64,000 bases of DNA from assembly GCA_964019055.1 (NCBI GenBank), contig OZ025206.1, forward strand, positions 24,994,906 to 25,058,905, given 5' to 3'. The stretch comes from Anthopleura xanthogrammica. Taxonomy: Eukaryota > Cnidaria > Anthozoa > Actiniaria > Actiniidae. Made by a program: the position numbers and the translations under genes. Positions 49,116 through 60,960 of the stretch are shown in pieces; position 1 is the stretch's first letter, and every line of letters begins with the position of its first letter. The notes beneath the pieces were generated by a model, which did no database searches, was not told the DNA's origin, and worked only from the letters and a program-made list of their open reading frames with translations.

Positions 49116-49312
49116 TAGAATATAAAGTCATACTCACGAGACCATTGCTTATATGCATTTGTTTGCTACGTTTCTTTGTTCCCCTCCCAAGAGAAAATTA
49201 ATCTTTGGATAAAAGGAATATATGACATATTTTTTTAGCTTTGAAATAACAGAAATACAATGAAATGTTCTGTTCATTAAGAACATGTATGTGATGGTCT
49301 GTCCCCCGAGAG
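49050..49312. repeat. Inverted partner of 43690-43963
   Basis: Begins gctttctatcattgcgagga, includes ttgttcccctcccaagagaa, and ends near catgtatgtgatggtctgtc, all reverse complements of the left copy. Confidence 0.75.
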
Positions 49313-51000
49313 TTAAGTATTTTAATCGAGAATTTACATAGTCAGTTGTAACTGTAACATGAAGAGACGTAAGCGGCCAAGGTTTCTGTCGACAAAATTC
49401 AATATAATTTCAAGACAAAAGTTTTGAAGAAGAAAAAAACAACCCAAAACTTATCTAAATTAGTAATACGTCAAAGTACGCAAATAAGTTGCCGTTTGAA
49501 AGCTGAATATTGGCAAGACGTGGTCTAGAATCGATTCAAAGAAATCACAGAAATGCTTCCAAATTTTGATATTTCGATTTTACGGAAAAAGACACAAAGC
49601 AATTCGTTTCTTGTATAATTGGGCCAAATATCGTAGAAAATCTGTTCGTTTCTGTTGATTTGCAAAGTTAGTACGAGTGCCAAAGAAATATATGTTAAGC
49701 TATAGCTACTGCCTGTTAAGATTTACTTTAGGAATAATATACATCTGTTATGATATATAGCTAATTCAATTAACGTTGTGGATGAAAAAAGCCTAAAGTC
49801 TAAAGCTATATTTGAGAGCGGAATCATGAAACTTATTTCACCGTGGCATTATAACAATCAGAAACTCACTGTATGCTTGCAAATTCTACGACTTGGACAT
49901 ATATTCCTTATTTTTTAGATAGCCTACTGTGAAGTTTGTTGGTAAAAAAAGCAAATAATGTTTAGTTTTTTTTACTGACGACAACGTTAATTGAATTTGC
50001 TATCATGAGCTATATGTTACGCCGATATTTCAGAGATGATTTAAAACTCTAGGACTTAAATATTTTGGTAAGGGGGACATTGAATAATTTTCTGTATATC
50101 CAATAGGGTAATTATACTGAGGTGTCAAAATGGAAAGAGCCTTGAAGTTCAGGGAAAAAACAGGTTTATTCAATTAGTATTTTCTAAGTTAGACATTAGT
50201 ATTCTCTATATAGTGAATACTAATAAGACCTTGAAACAAAAAGAAAACAAAAGGTCTTATTAGTATTCTCTATATAGGGAATACTAATGTCTAGCTTAGA
50301 GAATACTAATTAATAACCCCGTATTTTCCCTATGCTTCAAGGCCCCCACCACTTGACACCCTAGTTTCTCTATGGGACATAGAGCATTGAAATACTGATT
50401 GCTGATTGGTCAAGTGAGTATGACTATATTCTAATTAATATATAATAAATATATACATACAGTGTACACCTAATTGCACGAACGTTGTCATATGAAAATA
50501 ACAAAATAACAAATAGGAATTAATTAGAAATATTTTTTCTTCGTTTTTATTTTAAGTCTATACATACAGTCCATACAGTCTATGTTTGAGTCTTATACCT
50601 TCAAAGCAGTAAGATAATATATGTACGTCTGTTTTGCAAAAAATAATTAATTCCTGTTTTTTATTCTATATTTTTTGATGACAACGTTCTTGCAATTAGG
50701 GGTACTGATCAACTGTTAAGGCTCCGACACACGGTGCAACATTGCGTGCAACTTTGCATGCAACATCACACTAAAATATGAAAATTTGAACGTTTGTTTT
50801 ATTATTTTTATATAATTTGTCTTACCTTCGTAAATTAAGCGGAAAAATCGAGAATTTCTCTGATTTGGCTGCTGAAATAGTACTGTAATCATAATGTTGC
50901 AAGGAATGTTGCATGGAATGCTGCAACGTGTATCTGAGCTTTAAGAAAGAATCGGGGCTGGGCAAAGAACGTCTCCCAAGTATCGCATTCGTGATTGGAT
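49313..51000. other. Intergenic region with two further foldbacks
   Basis: A foldback spans about 49752-50015, with arms built on ctaattcaattaacgttgt and acaacgttaattgaattt. A second, tighter one spans 50172-50313, where attagtattctctatatag is repeated in inverse around an aaaaagaaaacaaaa loop. The rest is AT-rich, without exons. Confidence 0.6.
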
Positions 51001-51670
51001 GCTGACAAGAAGAATGTTAAAGGAGGGTTGGGGGTGTATAGTGCACGTGTAGAATGAGAGTAATCAAACCATGAGCACGTGGACTGACTCTATTGATAGA
51101 CCTCAATGACGTCAATGGTTCTCACGCCCAGAACCAATTTACAGCACGAAGTAATTAACAACAACAACAACAGGAGTGTTATATAAGATTATAAACATGG
51201 AATGCGAGTTTTCCAATTGATTTATGAAACTTGATTTTATTAGAAATCCGTGATAGTCACTGTGATGGATGATAGACATATAGAACACACACATCCCTCC
51301 CGACACTCGCTCTCACTTACAACAAATTAACGCGGACAAAATATAATGCTCAAACTGAAAAATAGCTCCCATTTGTTTATGTAAATTTTTTTTGTAGGCT
51401 TAATTTAACTGAGGCCGCCCATCAAGCTGTAATTACGCTGTGAATTGGGTGGTTTCTTTAAATTTCTACCAATCAGAGTTATTCATCTAATTGATTGACG
51501 TGGTAACGAAAGATGAAAGATGGGTACCATGCCAACCAAAAGAAATAAACCAAGAGGGAAAAATAGTACAAAAACCGCTGGTGTTAACTTCGCTTCACCA
51601 CTCAGCTCAAGTTTCAAGTCAAGTTTCGACCTCTGCGGCAATTTTTTTTAGCAAGGTCACTGAAGACGGC
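51001..51670 (+). promoter_or_regulatory. Conserved 5' flank of polyQ copy B
   Basis: Blocks shared with other copies: ggagggttgggggtgtatag (51023; also about 60905), ctgaggccgcccatcaagct (51411; variants at about 55755, 56095 and 61168), then gaattgggtggttt, a CCAAT-type ccaatcagagttat and gtaacgaaagatgaaagatg. An upstream ATG in a favourable context (accatgcc, 51528-51530) opens a roughly 41-codon frame that stops at the tag of ttttttttag, just before the main start. That stretch also resembles a 3' splice site. Function is inferred from repeated conservation. Confidence 0.45.
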
Positions 51671-52798
51671 ATGGCATCCAAGAATGTGGCCGCTCTTATT
51701 CCTACAAAATCGGAAGTTTCTCCTCTCAGCCCACCAAATTTAGACCTTAATGGCCAGTTAAGTCCTGAGTCGATGAACGAGATTGAAATGCTTTCTCCAA
51801 CTCGAAACCTGTTTGACTACAGTCCTCGCAAATCTCCCATTAGCTTTGGTGGGAATGTATCTTTTGGATCCAATTTTAATTCTTCTTTAGGCGTCGAACA
51901 AGACAAGCGGCAAAAGTCACAACAAAAGCGTAAAGTGGCCAGGGAAAATCTAAAATATCAACAGTTAACCAGCTGTAGATCACCTTTATCCCCAAACACA
52001 AGCAACGAACAGGAAGAACCTAGTGGATCCGGCCCTCCTATTCTGACTACAGTGGAGAAAGAGCGAGTATTCTACCAAGAGACGCATCGACCCACGATAA
52101 TTTTAGAAGAGTCCAACATCGACCATGAAGACTCTTATTCTGAGAATAAATTTCATTCCAATTTCCCAGAGACTTCAGCGATTCCTATACAACTTAGTAA
52201 GGATAAAAAGAAATCTTTGAAGGGAAAGAGGAGCCCGACCAGTTGTCAAAAAATACAGATCAAGCTGAACACATCACCAAAGCATTTACCGGTGGAAAGA
52301 GGCATCAATACTATGGATGGAGATTTTTCTTTGTCAGAAAAGATGCGTCTAGCATGCCGCTCCTCCTTGCGAAGGATGGGTGAAGAATGCTGTATTTCAA
52401 AGGATAGTTCTACTGAGAGAAGCTGGGAAGTAGACGCCAATGCAACAGCACTCCCTTCAACAACGGAAGATAATAACAGACATTCATCACGAGAAAGGAG
52501 AACAAGCCTGAAAGCCATGAAAACATTTGTAAGGGGATACAAAGAGGAGTCGAAAGCAAGAAAGAGTACTCTTGGGTCCAAAACCAAGATGGTTGTTGGT
52601 GAATTGGAATTGGAATTGGAAGATACAGAAAGTAAAGAAGAAAACGTGCCTCTAACCAAATGTACGTCATTACATGATAAAGCACTAAAAGAAACAAAAC
52701 AACAATTATGGCGAATGGATGAACGAGATGGGACGTGTTGGGAGCCACAGAAGCTTCACCATCATCGTGGTCAACTTCAACTGCAACATCAGCAATAT

Positions 52799-52839
<41 letters not shown>

Positions 52840-53146
52840 GCAACGCGGACAGCGTCTACAAAATGTCTGGCAAAAGCAGCCCCAGGTAAAGGTCAGGGAG
52901 CCTTTAAGCCAAACGGAACTCAATGACAACCATCGTAAAGTAGAAGTCAGTTCTTTTACAAAAGAGAGCGATCTGGAAAGTAATGCCATGTTGAAAGTTT
53001 CTGAATATCCACCACGAGATTCCTCTGCTAGGTTAGGGGACACCCTGACACCGATTGAACTCGAAGCACATCGAAGACACATCAGGCGTCAACAGCAGAA
53101 GGAACAGAACCGTAAAAACAGAGAGGAGAACAGTCTTTTTGATTAA
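51671..53146 (+). CDS. PolyQ family protein, copy B (491 aa, 15-Q tract)
   Basis: Unrecognised protein. The ATG at 51671 (MASKNVAALIPTK) was chosen because it is the first start aligned in frame across all copies; the frame stays open upstream to 51491, but there it reads a shifted version of the conserved leader. Same motif order as copy A: SPLSPPNLDLNGQLS, YSPRKSPISFGGNVSFGS, CRSPLSPNTS, VGELELELEDTESKEENV, RMDERDGTCWEPQKLHHHR, a 15-residue glutamine run at 52799-52843 and the basic tail LTPIELEAHRRHIRR to NSLFD. It has the shortest glutamine run of the family. No introns are needed within the frame. The Ser-Pro sites suggest proline-directed phosphorylation; that and nuclear location are speculation. 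Confidence 0.72.
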
Positions 53147-53519
53147 ACTGTCCGAAAATTTCATAATTCAGAAAGATAATGTATTACAGTACTACATAGT
53201 ATGATATTTAACAACCATCACTCCCTGCACTCGGGCCTCTTCTGTAAGGTTTGCTCCACACGCACTTCTGACCACTACACATGCCACTACCAATTTAACA
53301 TGTTGATTTCCATGGAGGGAGGAAGACCAGAGAACCTGCAGAAAAACTCCCTCGTGCATGGCAAGGGAGAGAACAACACATCAAACAACTCAACTCAACT
53401 CACATATAGCGTAGTAGCGCATCAATGAAAAAGAGAAATATTTTCGTAAAATAATGTAAATGCGAATATAAGATTTAAAGAAAAAACATGCAACTTTGAC
53501 TGGTCCAAAAATACATATT
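53147..53519. repeat. Family-specific 3' flank with SINE-like segment (copy B)
   Basis: The block caaccatcactccctgcac ... gttgatttccatggagggag ... tcgtgcatggcaagggagag (about 53212-53400) follows each polyQ copy (also at 57936, 59765 and 63055). In the other copies it ends with cgagaatcaaacccgtgat, whose reverse complement resembles a tRNA B box, hinting at a SINE lying on the minus strand. That end is deleted here. Confidence 0.6.
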
Positions 53520-54148
53520 ACTAGTCGGCAAACCCGTGAAACTTCACTCTGCTTCTTGAAAAAAATCATTCTTATTAGGTATTGTCTTTACACTGTATAA
53601 ATGCTATCCTAACTTAAAAAGTCAGTTTGCTCGCCATTTTAACTTAATTTTAAGGTATTTTAATTATTAAAATTTCTTTCAGCTAGTTGGTTTGTCATTT
53701 GGATTGAAATCTACACTGAATCAGTTCACGTGAACCACAGACATTTGTTTTGATTTTTGTTTTTTAGCCAGTGTTGACAAATGAATGCAATTCCTTTTAG
53801 CCATAGCTCGATGAATAGGAGTAGCAGGATATTTACTTGAACATTAGTCTTTTATAAAAGTAAATCTAAACCAAACGATTCTGCAATAAAAAAGCAATCC
53901 TCCTTTGAAGTGAGCAATGAAGCGCGACGTGCCGAGTGTCACGATCCCGATGGCGGGGTATCACGTCATCCAGTAAATTTACTTGAAAAGGGTAAAAGAA
54001 GTTGGCGGCTACCTGTGGCTTATCTGGCCGAGAGTGAGTTTTAAAGACAAACTTTGATTTCTGGTTTTGCGAAGAGCGAACCAGAGATACCCAAAAGGCA
54101 CCACACTAACACTTGCTCTTGTGATTTACGGGCTTTAGTTGGAGAGTG
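53520..54148 (+). repeat. 620-bp direct repeat, copy 2
   Basis: Near-identical to 47936-48558, differing by scattered substitutions and small indels (for example an added attaatt run at about 53660). Confidence 0.9.
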
Positions 54149-55440
54149 TATATACTAAGATTAGTATTTAAGCAAAATCTGAGTGCTCTAGCACAAAAAG
54201 TAAAGAAGTTACAACAATTTTAAATTAGAAGGATTTGTATTTGAAACACAGCCATGGCCCGATCAGCCTCGTTTTCATGTTCTTGCCACACTTTAAATGC
54301 TTATAACTCTGCAAAAAATTATCATTATTCTTATTTGACTGACTGTGCACAGTTACTAATCCACTGATGGTATTTCATGTGAAGACAATATATTTTCTCA
54401 ATTCAAAATATTTCAAAAATATTTCATTAAGCTTTTCCTTTATACAAATTAGGAGCGACCGATATTGCATAAGGTCTATACCGGCCCTCTAATGAAAACG
54501 TGATAGGATATCAGTATACCATCCTCACACTGGTGTTATCATAATTTCAAATAAATAAACTAGAATACTGAAAGAGCGATTTCAAAGTACGTTTCATGAT
54601 ATTGGCTTTCTAGGTGACAGCCACCCCCCTGGAAATCATCCTGGATCCACTAATGATTCAAGAGTTTCATTAACTCACGTTTCTGGCACAAGTCACATTT
54701 TTCGCGGTCACAAATCTTAGCTTTGTCGATATTTTGTTATGGTTTTTGGTATGACGTTAGCGAATCTTACCAATCACTACTCCGATTCTACAAGCCCCAA
54801 TGTTTTGCATGTTGGATAAGATCTACTAGTCCTAGCACAGGGAGCCCAATAGACCTTATTCGTCGTAGTACAACGATTTCCAAGAGTATCATTTCTTTGT
54901 TTAACGGTTGCACATAGGAAGAACATTAATATGAATATGGATACAATTCAAACAAACAATCTTATTCTCAAGAGAATGACATGTGGTCTGTAATGGAAAA
55001 ACATTATATTGCACCACATTAAATGAGATCTATTTCCAGCCGAGTTGACCTTCAGAACAAACTCAAGGTCAACCAATCAGAATTGAGGATTTGACATCGT
55101 ATTTTGATTAGCATTTCCAATTATTCTGCCAAGAGAATTTATGAAATACGAGTTCTTCCTTCTTTAAATTAATCGTAAGTACTAGTCGAACTCATGACGG
55201 AACTATATTTCAACCAACAAGAAAAGTCTACATTGTATACTCGGGAAGAATTCCACTGCCATAACCCACCCCCACCCCCAATAGACAAAGAGATGGACTT
55301 TCTTTGGCTGGAATCAAATGTGAATCCCCAAGTTATACCCGGGATTCATCAGGTAAGGGGGGCAGAAATTTTAAGTGCTTCTCTGATGCATTAATCTTGT
55401 TCCCAGGGTAATGTGTCCCGGCCAGTGGTAATAGGCCAGG
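54149..55440. other. Intergenic region downstream of polyQ copy B
   Basis: From about 54449 it carries the family 3' block aggagcgaccgatattgcat, also found at about 58514, 60352 and 63605, then tagctttgtcgatattttgt (54719), shared with 58909. Open frames at 54723-54917 and 55194-55394 show no domain. Confidence 0.5.
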
Positions 55441-56209
55441 GGCGTAGCCAGGATTTTGCACGTGGACTGAGTCTGCTCATAGACCTCAATGACATCAATT
55501 GTTCTCACGCCCAGAACCAATTAACGGCAGCACGAAACAATTAATAACAACAACAGGAGTGTAATATATAAGGTTATAAACATGAAAATGCGAGTTTTGC
55601 AAGAAATCTAATAGTCACTGCGATGGATGATAGAAATATAGAACCCCCCTCAACTCTCCCTCACCGACACTCGCTCTCACTTACAACATATTAACGACAA
55701 AATATAATGCTTAAAAGAAGAGCTCGAAATGTCATTTCTGTGTAAGCTTTAACTGAGGCCGCCCATTAAGCTGTAATTACGCTGTGAATTGGGTGGTTTT
55801 GGATTTCTACAAATCCGCCAATCACAGTTATGCATTTAATCGGTTGACATGGTAGCGAAAGATGAAAGATAGTTACCAGGACTACCAAAAGAAATGCGAG
55901 CTTCGCAAATGATTTATGAAACTCAATTTTATTAGAAATATAATATTAATAGTCACTGTGATGGATGATAGATAGAGAATACCCGGCCCTCTCATCCTTC
56001 CCGACACTGCTACTAACAAATTAACGACAAAAAATAGTCTCAAAAGAAGGGCTCGACATTTGTTTATGTAATTTTTTTGTAGGCTTAATCTAACTGAGGC
56101 TGGTCATCAAGCTGTAATTACGCTGTGAATTGGGTGGTTTAGGATTTCTACAAATCAGCCAATCAGAGTTATGCATTTAATTGGTTGACGTGGTAACGAA
56201 AGATGAAAG
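55441..56209 (+). promoter_or_regulatory. Duplicated 5' flank of polyQ copy C
   Basis: The conserved upstream block occurs twice in direct order. The first (ctgaggccgcccattaagct at about 55755 to gaaagatgaaagatagttac at about 55875) leads into a broken leader in which the ATG is lost (gttaccaggactacc). It is followed at once by aaatgatttatgaaactcaa and a second block (ctgaggctggtcatcaagct at about 56095) that leads to the intact start. A roughly 340-bp tandem duplication explains this. Confidence 0.6.
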
Positions 56210-57871
56210 ATGGTTACCATGCCAACCAAAAGAAATAAGCCAAGACGGAAAAATAGTACAAAAACAGCTGGTGTTAACTTCGCTTCACCACTCAGCTCAA
56301 GTTTCAAGTCAAGTTTGGAGCTAGCTCCGCGGGAAATTAATTTTAGCAAGATCAGTAAAAACGGCATGGCATCCAAGAAAGTGGCCGCTCTTATTCCTAA
56401 AATATCGGACATTTCTCCTCTCAGCCCACCAAATTTCGACCTTAATGGCCAGTTAAGTACTGAGTCGATAAACGGAATTGTAATGTTTTCTCCAACTCGA
56501 AAGCTGTTCGACTACAGTCCTCGCAAATCTCCCATTAGCTTTGGTGGGAATGTATTTTTTGGATCCGATTTTAATTCCTTTATAGGCGTTGAACAAGACA
56601 AGCGGCAAAAGTCACAACCACAGTGTAAGGTGGCCAGAAAAGATCTAAAATATCAACAGTTAACCAGCTGTAGATCACCTTTATCCCCAAACACAAGCAA
56701 CGAAAAGGAAGAACCAAGTGGATCCTGCCCTCCGATCTTGACAAACGTGGAGAAAGAGCGGGTATTCCACCAAGAGACGCATCTACCCACGATAAATTTA
56801 GAAGAGTCCAACATCGACCATGAAGACTCTTATTCTGAGAATAAATTTCCTTCCAATTTCCCAGAGACTTCAGTGATTCCTGTACAACTGAATGATGATA
56901 AAAAGAAATCTTTAAAGGAAACGAGCGGTGTGAACAGGTGTCAAAAAATACAGATCAAGCTGAACACATCACAAAAGCATTTACCGGGGAAAAGAAGCAT
57001 CAATACTATAGATGGAGCTTTTTCTTGCCGTTCCTCCTTGCGATGGATGGGTGAAGAATGTTGTACTTCAAAGGAAGTTCCTACTGAGAGAAGCTGGAAA
57101 GAAGACGCCAAGGCAACAGCTGCATTCCTTTCAACAGAGGAAGACAAGAACAGACATTCTTCACGAGAAAGGAGAACAAGCCTGAAAGCCATGAAAACAT
57201 TTGTAAGGGAATACAAAGAGGTGTCGAAAGCAAGAAAGAGTTCTCTTGGGTCCAAAACCAAAATGGTTGTTGGTGAATTGGAATTGGAATTGGAAGATAT
57301 AGAAATTAATGAAGAAAACGTGCCTCAAACCAAATGTACGTTATTACATGATAAACCACTAAAAGAAACAAAACAACAATTATGGCGAATGGATGAACGA
57401 GATGGGACGTGTTGGGAGCCACAGAAACTTCACCATCATCGTCGTCCACATCAACTGCAACATCAGCAGTATCAGCAACAGCAACAGCAGCAACAACAAC
57501 ACCAACAGCAGCAGCAGCAACAACAACAGCCGCAACAGCAGCAGCAGCAGCAGCAACAGCGCGGACAGCGTCTACAAGATATATGGCAAACTGAAAAGCA
57601 GTCACAGGTAAAGATCTGGGAGCCTTTAAGCCAAACGGAACTCAGTGACAACCACCGTAAAGTAGAAGTCAGTTCTTTTCCAAAAGAGAGCGTTCAGCTG
57701 GAAAGTAATGCCATGTTAAAAGTTTCTGAATACCCCCCACGAGATTCCTCTGCTAGGTTAGGGGACATCCTGACACCGATTGAACTCGAAGCACATCGAA
57801 GACACATCAGGCGTCAACATCAGAAGGAACAGAACCGTAAAAACAGAGAGGAGAACAGTCTTTTTGATTAA
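56210..57871 (+). CDS. PolyQ family protein, copy C (553 aa, or 501 aa from the internal start)
   Basis: Unrecognised protein. The only copy in which the upstream leader (MPTKRNKPRRKNSTKTAGV) is in frame with the body, so it can start at 56210 or 56219. The start conserved in the other copies is at 56366 (MASKKVAALIPK). Motifs follow the family order: SPLSPPNFDLNGQLS, YSPRKSPISFGGNVFFGS, CRSPLSPNTS, VGELELELEDIEINEENV, RMDERDGTCWEPQKLHHHR. The glutamine tract is three runs of nine split by one His and one Pro (57473-57559). The C-terminal tail carries RRQHQKEQN where the others have RRQQQKEQN. It lacks about eight residues (SLSEEM region) present in B and E. The frame is intact. Function unknown; disordered, probably intracellular. 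Confidence 0.72.
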   Translation: MVTMPTKRNKPRRKNSTKTAGVNFASPLSSSFKSSLELAPREINFSKISKNGMASKKVAALIPKISDISPLSPPNFDLNGQLSTESINGIVMFSPTRKLFDYSPRKSPISFGGNVFFGSDFNSFIGVEQDKRQKSQPQCKVARKDLKYQQLTSCRSPLSPNTSNEKEEPSGSCPPILTNVEKERVFHQETHLPTINLEESNIDHEDSYSENKFPSNFPETSVIPVQLNDDKKKSLKETSGVNRCQKIQIKLNTSQKHLPGKRSINTIDGAFSCRSSLRWMGEECCTSKEVPTERSWKEDAKATAAFLSTEEDKNRHSSRERRTSLKAMKTFVREYKEVSKARKSSLGSKTKMVVGELELELEDIEINEENVPQTKCTLLHDKPLKETKQQLWRMDERDGTCWEPQKLHHHRRPHQLQHQQYQQQQQQQQQHQQQQQQQQQPQQQQQQQQQRGQRLQDIWQTEKQSQVKIWEPLSQTELSDNHRKVEVSSFPKESVQLESNAMLKVSEYPPRDSSARLGDILTPIELEAHRRHIRRQHQKEQNRKNREENSLFD

Positions 57872-59018
57872 ACTTTTAGAATTACATGATTCAAATAGAT
57901 AATGTATTTCAGTACTGCATAGATTGATATTTTACAACCATCACTCCCTGTACGCGGGCCTCTTCTGTAATGTTTGCTGAACACGTGCTAACACTACACA
58001 TGTTACTACCAAACTCACATGTTGATTTCCATGGAGGGAGGAAAACCAGAGAACCTGGAGAACAACTCCCTCGTGCATGGCAAGGGAGACAAAAATACAT
58101 CAAACAACTCAACTCAACTCACATGCTGCACTTCAGTCGAGAATCAAACCCGTGATTCCAGCGTAGCAGCGCATCAATGGAAAAGAGAAATATTTGAAAG
58201 TACATATCTATTGTAAAAGATGTCATGTATATATACATGTATATATATATAAGATTTAAAGAAAAAACATACACTTTTCGACTGGTCCAAAAAATGTATA
58301 TTATTTCTACCATTCGGTTAGATTATATAAAATTGTGCAAGATCAAAAATGTAATTGATAAAGTGTAAATATAATGAAAGATAACATATAATGTGTACTT
58401 AATACTTTGATTGTAGTGATGATGATCCTGTTTTGTACGTGAATATATTCAGTTTTTTTTTATATCTTTTCCCCCGATTTTCTATCTTTAAAGTTGGGTA
58501 ATTTTGAAAATTAGGAGCGACCGATATTGCATAAGGTCTATACCGACCCTCTAACGACAATGACAACGTCATAGGATATCAGTATACCATCCTCACACTG
58601 GTGTTATCATAATTTCAAATAAATATGCTAGAATACTGAAAGAGTGATTTCAAAGTACGTTTCATTATATTGGCTTTCTAGGTAACAGCCACCCCCTGGA
58701 AATATATCATCCTGGACCCACTATTAATTCAAGAGTGTTTTCTTTGCTTACAGATTATAAAGGCATAACAGTTTCGTTAACTCACGTTTCTTGCACAAGT
58801 CACATTTTTCGCGGTCACGTGGCTTCCAAAGCCGAAGGTCCTTACATCTTGTAATAACCACCAATTAATAAAGGCTTGGCCTGATAGATGTACCGCTAGT
58901 TTCAAGCTTAGCTTTGTCGGTATTTTGTTATGGTTTCGGTATGACGTCAGGGAAGGTTACCAATGCCACTCCGATTCTACAAGCCCCTATGTTTTGCATG
59001 TTAGATAAGATTTACAAG
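57872..59018. repeat. Duplicated 3' flank of polyQ copy C
   Basis: Contains the caaccatcactccctgtacg block (57936-58190) with the B-box-like cgagaatcaaacccgtgat, a short tatatata run (58225-58250), the aggagcgaccgatattgcat block (58514) and tagctttgtcggtattttgt (58909). The same order follows copies D and E. Confidence 0.75.
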
Positions 59019-59700
59019 GGAGGAATACAAAGAGGTCTTGCCATTCGTGCCATTGCATTCCAAAGCAAGAAAGAGTACTCTTGGGTCCAAAACCAAGATG
59101 GTTGTTGGTGAATTGAAATTTGAATTAGAAGATACAGAAAGTAAAGAAGAAAACGTGCCTCAAACCAAATGTACGTTATTACATGATAAACCACTAAAAG
59201 AAACAAAACAACAATTATGGCGAATGGATGAACGAGATGGGACGTGTTGGGAGCCACAGAAGCTTCACCATCATCGTCGTCCACATCAACTGCAACATCA
59301 GCAGTATCAGCAACAGCAACAGCAGCAACAACAACACCAACAGCAGCAGCAGCAACAACAACAGCCGCAACAGCAGCAGCAGCAACAGCGCGGACAGCGT
59401 CTACAAGATATATGGCAAACTGAAAAGCAGTCACAGGTAAAGATCTGGGAGCCTTTAAGCCAAACGGAACTCAATGACAACCATCGTAAAGTAGAAGTCA
59501 GTTCTTTTCCAAAAGAGAGCGTTCAGCTGGAAAGTAATGCCATGTTAAAAGTTTCTGAATACCCCCCACGAGATTCCTCTGCTAGGTTAGGGGACATCCT
59601 GACACCGATTGAACTCGAAGCACATCGAAGACACATCAGGCGTCAACAGCAGAAGGAAAAGAACCGTAAAAACAGAGAGGAGAACAGTCTTTTTGATTAA
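59019..59700 (+). pseudogene. 5'-truncated polyQ copy D
   Basis: Homology to copy C begins abruptly at about 59019 (ggaatacaaagagg), inside the gene, and runs to the stop at 59700. The 5' half and promoter are missing; upstream is the 3' flank of copy C joined directly. A 220-codon frame is open from 59038, but its first 11 or so codons are novel sequence at the junction. It retains ARKSTLGSKTKMVVGEL, RMDERDGTCWEPQKLHHHR, a glutamine tract of 9-His-9-Pro-7 (59308-59388) and the tail LTPIELEAHRRHIRR to NSLFD. The His and Pro interruptions are those of copy C, so D derives from C. Expression is doubtful, but the frame is undamaged. Confidence 0.7.
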
Positions 59701-60960
59701 ACTTTCCAAAAATTACATGATTCAAAAAGATAATCTATTTTAGTACTACATAGTATGATATTTTACAACCATCACTCCCTGTACGCGGGCCTCTTCTGTA
59801 ATGTTTGCTGCACACGTGCTAACACTACACATGTTACTACCAAACTCACATGTTGATTTTCATGGAGGGAGGAAAACCAGAGAACCTGGAGAACAACTCC
59901 CTCTTGCATGGCAAGGGAGAGAAAAATACATCAAACAACTCAACTCAACTCACATGCTGCACTTCTGTCGAGAATCAAACCCGTGACTCCAGCGTAGCAG
60001 CGCATCAATGGAAAAGAGAAATATTTGAAAGTACATATCTATTGTAAAAGATATCATGTATATATACATATATATATATATAAGATTTAAAGAAAAAAAC
60101 AGGCAACTTTTGACTGGTCCAAAAATATATATTATTTACGTTTCGACCATTCGGTTAAATTATATAAAAAAAGACGAGATCAAAAATGTAATTGATAATG
60201 TTAAAATATAATGAAAGATAATATATAATGTGTACTTAATACTTTGATTGTAGTGATGATGATCCTTTTTTGTACGTGAATATATTCAGTTTTCTTATAT
60301 CTTTTCCCCCGATTTTCTATCTTTAAAGTTGGGTAATTTTGAAAATTAGGAGCGACCGATATTGCATAAGGTCTATACCGACCCTCTAACGACAATGACA
60401 ACGTCATAGGATATCAGTATACCATCCTCACACGGGTGTTATCATAATTTCAAATAAATAAGCTAGAATACTGAAAGAGTGATTTCAAAGTACGTTTCAT
60501 GATACTAGCTTTCTAGGTAACAGCCATCTCCCTGGAAATCATCCCGGATCAACTATTGATTCAAGAGTATTTTCTTTGCTTACAAATTATAAAGGCATAA
60601 CACGATTCAAGAGTTTCATTAACTCACGTTTCTGGGACAAGTCAAATAAAATAAATATCGTAAAATATCGAGATTTGTTAGTGTCTTGCAAGCAATTAAT
60701 TGCTAGTCTATATTTGAGTTTTATACCTTCAAAGTAGTAAGATAATATACGTCTGTTTTCCAAAAATAATTAGTTCCAACTTTTTATTCTAAATTTTTAG
60801 ATGAAAACGTTCTTGCAATTAGGAGTACTGATCAACTTTGACTGGGCAAAGAACGTCTCCCAAGAATTGCATTCGTGATTGGATGCTGACAAGAAGAATG
60901 TGGAAGGAGGGTTGGGGGTGTATAGTGCACGTGTAGAATGAGAGTAATCAAACCATGAGC
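59701..60960. repeat. Duplicated 3' flank of copy D joined to the 5' flank of copy E
   Basis: Same block order as after copy C: caaccatcactccctgtacg at 59765, tatatata run at 60058-60080, aggagcgaccgatattgcat at 60352. From about 60840 the block ctgggcaaagaacgtctccc starts the upstream region of copy E, matching 50950-51085 before copy B. No other gene. Confidence 0.7.
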
